From: Symbiodinium kawagutii | Lineage: Eukaryota; Sar; Dinophyceae; Suessiales; Symbiodiniaceae | DNA length: 64,000 nt | Direction: 5' to 3' | NCBI GenBank assembly: GCA_009767595.1 | Contig: VSDK01013374.1 | Location: 16,408-80,407 of the forward strand | Shown here: piece after piece, positions 56,506 through 64,000 of the stretch | Position numbering within the stretch: the stretch's first letter is position 1 | How the letters are laid out: each line of letters begins with the position of its first letter | The notes under the pieces: model-generated | What the model saw: only the letters and a program-made list of their open reading frames with translations | What the model was told of the DNA's origin: nothing | Database searches by the model: none | Position numbers and translations under genes: made by a program

Positions 56506-56829
56506 GAATAGATAGATAGATAGATAGAGAGAAATGAGCCATCGCCAAAATGTAAGCATCCAAAATGGAATAGCTATCGAGCCTTCGTTTTACACGGTTC
56601 TTGGGAACTTATGGTCTGCCTTGGTTTCAAAGGTCCGCCTTTGCTTTCCGAGGTTGTAGCCTATATTCCACTTCAGTGCATCTACTGAGGCCAAGTTTTT
56701 TGACAGTAGTTCAGACAGAGAGGCAAACAAACGAACCGACAAAAGGATCGATGGACGGACGGAGGGACCGACAAACGGAGGGACGGACAAACGGACGGAC
56801 AAGCGGAGGGACGCGCACAGATAGATAGG

Positions 56830-57420
56830 AGTAGATAAGATAGAGAGGCAAAATAAATATGATTAGAGAGATCTGATTCGATAGACTGATAGACTGGTGC
56901 AGTAGCGTATCGCAAGGTAAGATAGGTCAGATAGATAAGGCGGATAAGAAAGATAAGATAGACAAGGTAGCTCAAAATAGCTCAAATAGATAAGGTGGAT
57001 AAGGCTGATAAGAAAGATGCAATAGGCAGATAAGGTAGATAAGATACGTGAGCTAGATAAGGTGGATAAGATAGATAAGGAAGATAAATAGATAAGGAAC
57101 ATCATATAGATAAGATACATAAGGTAGATAAGGCAGATTTTTTAATAAGATGGATAAAAAAAGAAAAAATATCCCCATTAGATAAGTGGACAAAGGCAAA
57201 TAGGGTATATGAAATAGATAAGATAGATGAGATAAATCAGCTAGATTAAATCAATAAGATAGATCAAATAAATGAAATAAATAAGGTGGATAAAATCGAT
57301 GAGATAGATAAGAAAGACAAGGTAGATGAGATGAATAAGGTAAGATGGATAAGGTAGATAAGCTACAGAATTAGTAAACTGAATGAAGATAAGGTAAATG
57401 ATAAGGTAACGAAAATGTAA
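56830..57420. repeat. Purine-rich degenerate GATAAG/GTAGATAAG tract
   Basis: About 600 bp of gataaggtagataag-type words with strong strand asymmetry (A/G on the plus strand). Minus-strand frames give Leu/Ile/Tyr/Ser-rich pseudo-proteins, not genes. A ggacggac tract (56748-56805) precedes it. Confidence 0.85.
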
Positions 57421-57769
57421 GGCAGTACTCATAAGATAGATGCTATGAGTTTCATATACGATGGATGATATGAATTTCACAGTCTGAGGAGAAATACTAA
57501 CGATTGATGTTTCATTGGGTAATCAAATCATACTTAAGTATGAAAATCTATTAATACTATTATTATTGAATACAAACAATTCATCAATATTGATGACAGC
57601 AAACTTCATTGAAATCATCCGTTTTTTCACAATCGATCACAGCCGGCCGAAGTCATGCCAGCTAAAATGCTGCGCCATCACCCCCAGTGAACCCCAAGGA
57701 TTGCCATGGACTCTCAACTAACCACAATTATGCTGCACAATTCCTATGCGGCCATACCCTCACTTGCGC

Positions 57770-58143
57770 ACCTGACTTGTCCCTCACTTGCGCACTCTCA
57801 CTCACTTGCGCGCTTCACCCACCACTGATCACTCACTTGCGCACTTCCACACCCAAAGGCTTTACTGGGGACATGCAGGGCAGGACATGGGGTGGGACAT
57901 GGGGTGGGACATGCACCTGGGGACATGCACCAGGAGCAGGGCTGAGACATGGGGTGGGACATGGGGTCAGACATAGAGTGGGACATGGAGGAGTTGCATC
58001 ACCCAAAGACTGCACTGGGAACATGCAGGGCAGGACAGGGACAAGACTTCACTGGCGACATGCTGGGGCGGGACGTGGGGTGGGACATGGGGAGGGACAT
58101 GGGGTGGGACATGCATCACCCTGCGGACATGCAGCGCAGGACA
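57770..58143. repeat. Minisatellites: CTCACTTGCGCAC then GGGACATGGGGT
   Basis: At 57770-57850, four copies of a cacttgcgcac word. From 57870 to 58143, irregular 10-25 bp repeats of gggacatggggt, gcagggcaggac and gacatgcacc. Both strands are open over long distances because the words lack stops. A related caagcgagtgacagctcaag repeat lies at 58480-58540. Confidence 0.88.
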
Positions 58144-58540
58144 TGATCCAGCCCACAGAACGTCCACAAGGCGAGCAATGTATTTACAGACATGCACTAT
58201 TCACAGTCGAATTCATTTGAAGACTAACTCGTCAACATCTGTGCGCCGTGGGCCGTGACCAATGACCACTGGGCAATTGGATCATCCAAAGACCAACACC
58301 GGGGCCCCTCAGGGCAGGACATGGGGTGGGAGGGAGATGGGATAGTTGCATCATGGAAAAAATTATCTTTCCATTGGCATCTATTTTCCATTGGGAGAAA
58401 ACCATGTTTCTGAGGCTCCATCTCCACAGAGCCAATACCCTACCGGAGGAAGCTGGTAGGTCATGCACATGTAACAAGTGTATAAGCGAGTGATACCTCA
58501 AGTGTACAAGCGAGTGACAGCTCAAGTGTACAAGCGAGTG

Positions 58541-61500
58541 GTCGCCCCTATTAACCCCCAACGCACTTCAGTCCTGGTGCAAAAGTCAACGCTTGCCTCG
58601 AAACTGAAGCCCTTTAATCATGTGATCCCCAGCAAGTAGACAACCTTATGTAGTGAATCTACGCTCACTCCCCCAATGACAACACAACAGCATTAATAAC
58701 ATCATGACTACTAGATTATAACTCTTCTTCTCGTCACAAACAACGTATTTATTTCGGTCAAGCGTGGCGCCGCGACCATTGAGAGCATGACCACGCCCAA
58801 GAACAGGTACCCTCAAACCGCTGACGGACATGTCTACACGGGGAAGTAGTCAGGCCTCAGGCATTTACACTGACTGAAGGGGGATAGGACTACATGTCCA
58901 ACTTGTAGAACTCCGAATACCCAAATATAGGATCAGCATGGATCAGCTCATGAAAGGTTGATGCAGTACCTATTTTCATTGATCTTATCTTCAAAGTATT
59001 CCCACAATATTCCACACAAACAACCACTCATCGCCGCCAAAAAACGGCACCCACCTAAACTTCTCAGTAACAAATAGACACAGTACATGTTTCATCATGC
59101 CCCTCCGTCGCCCAGAATGCCTCATGGCAAAGAAAATGGCCATGGTCGGCAAATCAACTGACCTAGCATTTGGTGAGGGCACTCCTCGTTGCTCATTGGC
59201 TCCCCCTTTAAAGGGCTACAATGATACCGCTGGCTCCAAACCGCTCCCTCCCAAGCACCAGCCACTGATCAGTTCGCGCCCCCAACGGTGCGGGGCCTGC
59301 GGGGCCTACTGGTGTCTCCGAACTTCGCTAAAGACCTGTGCCGGGTTTTAGTGCTGGGGCAACAGCAGTGGTGAAGTAGCTGGTTCATGGTTGCCAATGG
59401 TTAACAAAACACGGCAGTAATCAACCGACACAAATGATTAATGATCAAGAACTCATGGTGTATGATTGACAAGAATTGTCATTAATTAGCCAGCAGTAAT
59501 ATGCAGTAATGGCTCATGGTTGGCAATTGTGCTTGGTGTTGGCTAATAGCGAGTTAACCGCTGGCATAGATTGGCCACAATACTACTCATGGTGAATGGT
59601 TGACAATGGCCAATGGTTAACAATAGGGAACCGACAAGGGTTAAGGGCTAACGGATGGTGAACAACTCATGAGCTGGTCACGGCGGCTTGCGATGTGAAC
59701 GGCTCAGGGCCCTTCGCCCGCTTCGCCATGGGCGGTGGTTTGGTGAGGCAATGCTGCTATTCGAGGCTTTGATGATGATGACAACCCAAATTATTGTTGA
59801 TGCAATTATTTGGGAAAGTGCTTTAATGTTGAGGCTTTCATTTTTGATGTTTGAAAATGATCAAAAGTGACGAATGGGTCATCGCTTCCATGGATGCAAA
59901 ATGATGACACCCCGAGTTCAATGAAAATATTAAGCCTTGGAAGAGTGTCCTAAATCTATCTTTGTCCGGCTTCGCCATCAGGCAGCCAGCAAAGGGTCGC
60001 CCTAAAACCTCTAAGGTGGCAAAATGTGACATTGGTCTCTGCCAAAAGATATTTGAATAACACGGGGTGGTTCACACGTGGGTGGAGGCCATAAGTGGGA
60101 TGCTGAAGAACCAGCTACCATGATCGGGCCTCAGCCGGCTCGAAAGATCTTGTCTCACAGCCCTTATCTTCATTGGATGTTGGAGACTTGTCGCAACCCT
60201 GTGAAAGTCCTGTGCCAACACAGACTGGAACACAGAACATGTCAAAAGGCATCCCTGGTGCCAAGAAAATATCTCTACTCCACATGTGTAAATGCCGAAA
60301 TACTGTTTTTTCTACCAGCAGCCAAAACATATGTATATATAAGCGTAAATAAAAATAGAAGTGTATAAACATTCAATAATGATTATAAATGAATACATTC
60401 TAAAAAACATGAATAAAAACACACACATATAAATATACATAGATGTAGTATGTGTATAAATATTTGAGATTCAACAAGAAACATTAGACATGAATATATT
60501 TGTTCAATTGATTAATTCACAACCACTTAATTAAAATGAAAAAATGAATAACTCAGAACAAACACAATTTGAATGATAACTTGGGCCCTTCCAAACGAAC
60601 CTTTCCAACAACTGAAGTGTGCTGCGCATGCGCTCCCGCTGCCTTAAAGCCCTGACTAAGTACATGAGCTGCATCGCCAGGCTCACCATTGGCCCGCACC
60701 ACGCGCACCCAGTCGATCACATGTTCCACCTGAGGCAGGCAGCAATCAGCAGAGACAGGCTGAAACTGTTTTTACAAAAGCGTACCTGTTGATGACCAGT
60801 TGGGAACTTGAAAGCATGCTTAGAACTTTCATGAATGTATGCAGTAGGAAATGGACGGAAACGGCGGGAATCCAAGGAATTCAAAAGTAGCAAGTAGCTA
60901 GGAGTAGCTATAACCTCGACACAGATTTAACCTATCTGCCCAGCTAGCTGACGAAATTTCAACTAGCAAAGAGCTGGCTACCTCAAGAGATCAAAGTAAG
61001 TTCTTGGGCCAGTTGCAAGGGAACGGTTTGTGTCAACTGGCATTTTTTTCGCACACAACTCTCTCCATGAACGGTAAGAAACTCCAACATCTAGAAAACA
61101 TGCAAGACATAGTGGTGAAACCACTTGATTCGGGCAAAGGAATTACATGATGCATCATGTTGCTACATCAATTGCAGGCAGCAGCAACTACCACCCAGAG
61201 TTCTTCCACTGGCTGTTTGATGGTATTCATTGTAGGTCGTGGTCACCTGGTAGTCCCGAAACAATCCATATACACAAGGCAAATGTCTCACCAAATGATT
61301 GGTTAAATCAGCTAGTGGATCAGCGCGTCTCAAAGTTCGGCAAACGATGATTTGTTTAAAGATCTCATGGCAAGCACGTGAAGCTGGCGTGCAAAACCAA
61401 GCAACAACGGTGAACACGTTGTCAAACAAAACACTTTTCATACTCAGCTTCAACCTTGGTGAAAAACCTGAACCAATCCTGGACACGGCTATGGCAGGCA

Positions 61501-61921
61501 GGGCAGCAAAGGCCACAGGGATCTAGAAACATCGTGTTGCTTGTCTTCATCGTCGCCGATGTTGGGGGTCAACCTGCTGTCAGCATCACCCAAAAAAACG
61601 AGATATATTCCTCTGAAGAAATGATTATATCGTATGTGTATCTGTGGGCGGTGGATATATCCGCATGCCTATACCCAAAGTCCTTGCATATTCTTCGGGC
61701 CATGACTATTCTCCGCTAGAAAAGCGGAAGAATATTGACCTTTTCAGCTAAGTGCAGCCAGGGTCTGATTGCCCTCCCATCTGTTCACACAGAACCAGTG
61801 TCAAAGTGGCTGATTCCAACTGTGTGGCGGTTTTTCAAGGCCTAGGGGACCCTACTTAATCATCCAATATTACTCATTTATAGCAGTAAGCCAACCAACA
61901 TTTCTTGGGTTACCACCATGT
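58541..61921. other. Spacer without a supported gene
   Basis: A plus-strand frame at 59097-59351 ends in a Cys-rich patch (RPQRCGACGAYWC), but no splice sites or family support it. The 60300-60560 stretch is AT-rich. Confidence 0.4.
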
Positions 61922-62021
61922 GGGAGTTTCTCAAAATAGGGGTACCCCAAACCATCCCTTATCAACCATTTCAATTAATAATACCAACCACTTTGGGGGT
62001 CCCCTATTTTGAGAAACCACC
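61922..62021. repeat. Hairpin repeat, copy 2 (~100 bp, inverted arms)
   Basis: Left arm gtttctcaaaataggggtac and right arm ggggtcccctattttgagaa are near-perfect reverse complements separated by about 40 bp. Same family and orientation as the hairpin at 43687-43790, with a better preserved stem. Confidence 0.78.
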
Positions 62022-62370
62022 ATTTTCAGAATCCTACTTTTTGTCCAAGACCGGCACTGTCGAACACCAGCAGCCAAGCCACTGGCATCTGTGTCTCACC
62101 GGGCACAGGGGACCCAGGCCAACCCCCACCGATCCTTGGCGGCTTGATTCAACAATGCTGAATGGATGGGGAGTTGTTGGTTGCTTGGCCAATGAAATCT
62201 GGTTGGTGGTTGAACCACCCTGTCATGTAAAATATGCACCAGTCAACCAACCATTTGTTAATGATTGCTAAACAATGTCATTTAAACCACCAATCAAAAA
62301 ACATAACCAAGGCAATAATGGAATAACCAGTGAAACTTCAAGAATTGTAAATTATACATACAAAATGTGC

Positions 62371-62393
62371 GTGTGTGTGTGTGTGTGTGTGTG
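62371..62393. repeat. (GT)n microsatellite
   Basis: About eleven gt units, followed by an ordinary spacer. Confidence 0.95.
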
Positions 62394-62526
62394 AATGGCC
62401 GTAACTGCAGCACCATATGACATTACATAGCCAGCAATCTGGTAAGTTGGTTTTGATTTGTTTGAATTATGGGGTTGGTGTCACCATTTGGGTCTTCCAC
62501 AAACCCAAGGATCCCAACCAAACAGC

Positions 62527-62664
62527 AGTTTCCCCAGCGAAAATCGCGGATCGGGATCGGTCGGTCAAGCTTGGGGGCAGCCAGGCCGAGCTGCGCGGTG
62601 TTCAGGATCAGGAAGAACGGAGATGTGCTCAGCTGGAAGCCCTTGTCATCAGCACGAAAGCGTC
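62527..62664 (-). CDS. Candidate exon
   Basis: After an AG|G acceptor (aactcgtccag|g) the minus strand reads RFRADDKGFQLSTSPFFLIL, then NTAQLGLAAPKLDRPIPI, a mixed hydrophobic and charged sequence with G/C-rich codons. The donor end is uncertain. The opposite strand is also open but more repetitive in character. Family unknown. Confidence 0.3.
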
Positions 62665-62686
62665 CTGGACGAGTTCCCAGCAGCAG

Positions 62687-62712
62687 CACGTGACGGCACG
62701 TGACGGCACGTG
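62687..62712. promoter_or_regulatory. Three CACGTG palindromes at 10-bp spacing
   Basis: cacgtgacggcacgtgacgg followed by cacgtg. CACGTG is the E-box/G-box core bound by bHLH and bZIP factors in other eukaryotes. Exact 10-bp spacing (one helical turn) is notable, but the function here is unproven and it may be a short tandem repeat. Confidence 0.3.
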
Positions 62713-64000
62713 TTTTCGTGGGTTGTAGCACCTGCTGGTTATATCCCAGGCGACTGGGGTCATGAAAAGACAAATGTATAGTTATATAGTCAAAGTATAG
62801 TCATTAATTGTCATTGATGAGTGGCCATCGATCCCATGGGTTGCCAACAACCTCCAGTCATATGGATGGATAGATCAAAAATGTTGTTGGAAGTACTGGC
62901 CAATGATTTTGCCAAGAAACCATCGACCATGAATGATCGTGTGCCCATACTTTTTGTAGCCTTCAGGTAGTTCAGGAGAAATATGAACTGGATCGCTGGC
63001 CAAGAATCGGCAGGCAAGTGCTCCACGATCAAACCAAACACGGCATGAATAAAGTAGCACCACAGGTTGCAACTCAGTTGACCCCAGCATGTTGAGGATG
63101 GGCTGCGCATATGCAATTTGTATGCAAAATTGGCATCAATGTTCCATTTGATACATCTTGAAGGCAAAATTGTCTGGAAATCTCTCATGGATGAAAGCAT
63201 GTAGCAAAATACAAAAAAATACAATAAACACATATACAGCACACACCTGTGCCCGCACGAAAATTCATATTCATATACACATGTGAAGTATATTTGCAAA
63301 TGAATATCTGTACATGTTAGCCGAATGAACGTACATACACACAAGTACACAGTACACAGGTGCATCTCTTCACAAACTGACCCACGGGTGACAAACAAAT
63401 CATGAAACGCTTGGGTGAACGGTGACCGAACCGCACCGGCCTTGCACGCGCCCATCGATGGCAAAGGCAATTTGCTCCATAGATCTGCGGAGCAAAACTT
63501 TCAAAGTTGCTGCACTACACCGAGTGTCTCCTGATATTCTAACAACCAGCCAGTGTATCTTCAATAACCTGGCTGCATCAACCATTGTTGTTCTTCATCA
63601 TGGTGGAATCTCAGGGTTTCAAGATGAACAGCTGAAATGCATTTTGGAGTTGACATTGGATGCAGAAAATGCATAAAGAATAGGAATCTTCTCAGGATGC
63701 CCTAGCCGCTATCCATTTGGAACGCCACCACTGACCCTGACCAACTCGTTGCGCTTGTCCCAGCAAGCCTTTCCACAGCGTACTCGTGGAATTCACGGCT
63801 GTAACCTGGGGCTCACCATTTTTATGGCCAGCAAGGGTTGCCAAGTTCCATCATAGTGAAGCACCACATTTTTTTTGGGGGGAAAAATGAGTCGTAACCA
63901 TGGTTCACCCAGCAAAATGGCTGCGTTTTATTAAAGGAAACCATTGGACCAATGAAGTTTTGGGGCACCATGGGGCACCACTATGGCTTGGATTGGCTTT
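62713..64000. other. Spacer to the window end
   Basis: A plus-strand frame at 63422-63676 (ending LELTLDAENA and stop) was considered but lacks splice support. A run of G and T occurs near 63870-63885. Nothing else seen. Confidence 0.4.

Noticed and set aside
56682-57480. Leu/Ser/Tyr-rich membrane-like proteins on the minus strand
   Set aside because: Translations of the GATAAG purine tract; the periodic SYLIYL pattern follows the repeat.
59097-59351. Frame with RPQRCGACGAYWC, vaguely like a Sec23/24 zinc-finger start
   Set aside because: The match is only a few residues, with no rest of the domain and no splice support.
1-64000. Dinoflagellate spliced-leader relics or genes (ccattttggctcaag)
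   Set aside because: No convincing match was seen on either strand by eye, so no SL gene or retroposed transcript is called.

Overview
This is eukaryotic nuclear DNA, most likely from a dinoflagellate (inference). The evidence is the sparse, short exons in long repeat-rich spacers, several exons that begin right after an AG|G acceptor, occasional candidate non-GT donors, and a giant retroelement polyprotein that combines reverse transcriptase, tyrosine recombinase and methyltransferase-like modules. No rRNA, tRNA, CRISPR array or operon structure was seen. Most host gene calls are partial exons found by reading frame and splice-site logic, with no RNA support.

Layout. 0-1.4 kb: an acidic hypothetical protein whose stop codon lies in the first unit of a ~235-242 bp tandem array (1.4-3.2 kb) with a three-unit higher-order period. 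3.2-10 kb: spacer with CATCA-type low-complexity DNA, a ~0.5 kb element with inverted ends carrying three 73-bp repeats, and two minus-strand exons whose phases match. 10.4-11.0 kb: a minus-strand PDZ-like plus RING-H2 protein. 11-26.4 kb: spacer with isolated exon candidates and microsatellites.

26.393-39.011 kb: a complete 12.6-kb tyrosine-recombinase retrotransposon of the PAT/Ngaro (DIRS-order) type on the minus strand, with textbook split direct repeats (A1 - ORF - B1A2 - B2). Its polyprotein (about 4,000 codons, interrupted by a 102-N gap) runs: hydrophobic N-terminus, Cys/His-rich segment, CCCH zinc finger, OTU-like segment, cytosine-methyltransferase-like domain, reverse transcriptase, RNase H, a Tpt1/KptA RNA 2'-phosphotransferase-like domain, coiled coil, membrane segment and tyrosine recombinase. 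Ten short palindromes are scattered through it (nine in the coding region, one in the 3' region). Most share one stem-loop with a 3-nt loop and a bulge at one fixed place, with compensatory changes and copy-specific but self-complementary outer arms. I regard this as the most unusual signal in the window; Rickettsia palindromic elements are the nearest analogy I know.

39-53 kb: spacer with a small hairpin repeat, an assembly gap flanked by a duplicated sequence, exon candidates on both strands and pentamer microsatellites. 53.2-55.4 kb: two exons of a major facilitator superfamily transporter (minus strand). 55.4-64 kb: spacer with a perfect (GATTA)41 array, purine-rich degenerate repeats, a GGGACATGGGGT minisatellite, a second copy of the hairpin repeat and one exon candidate.
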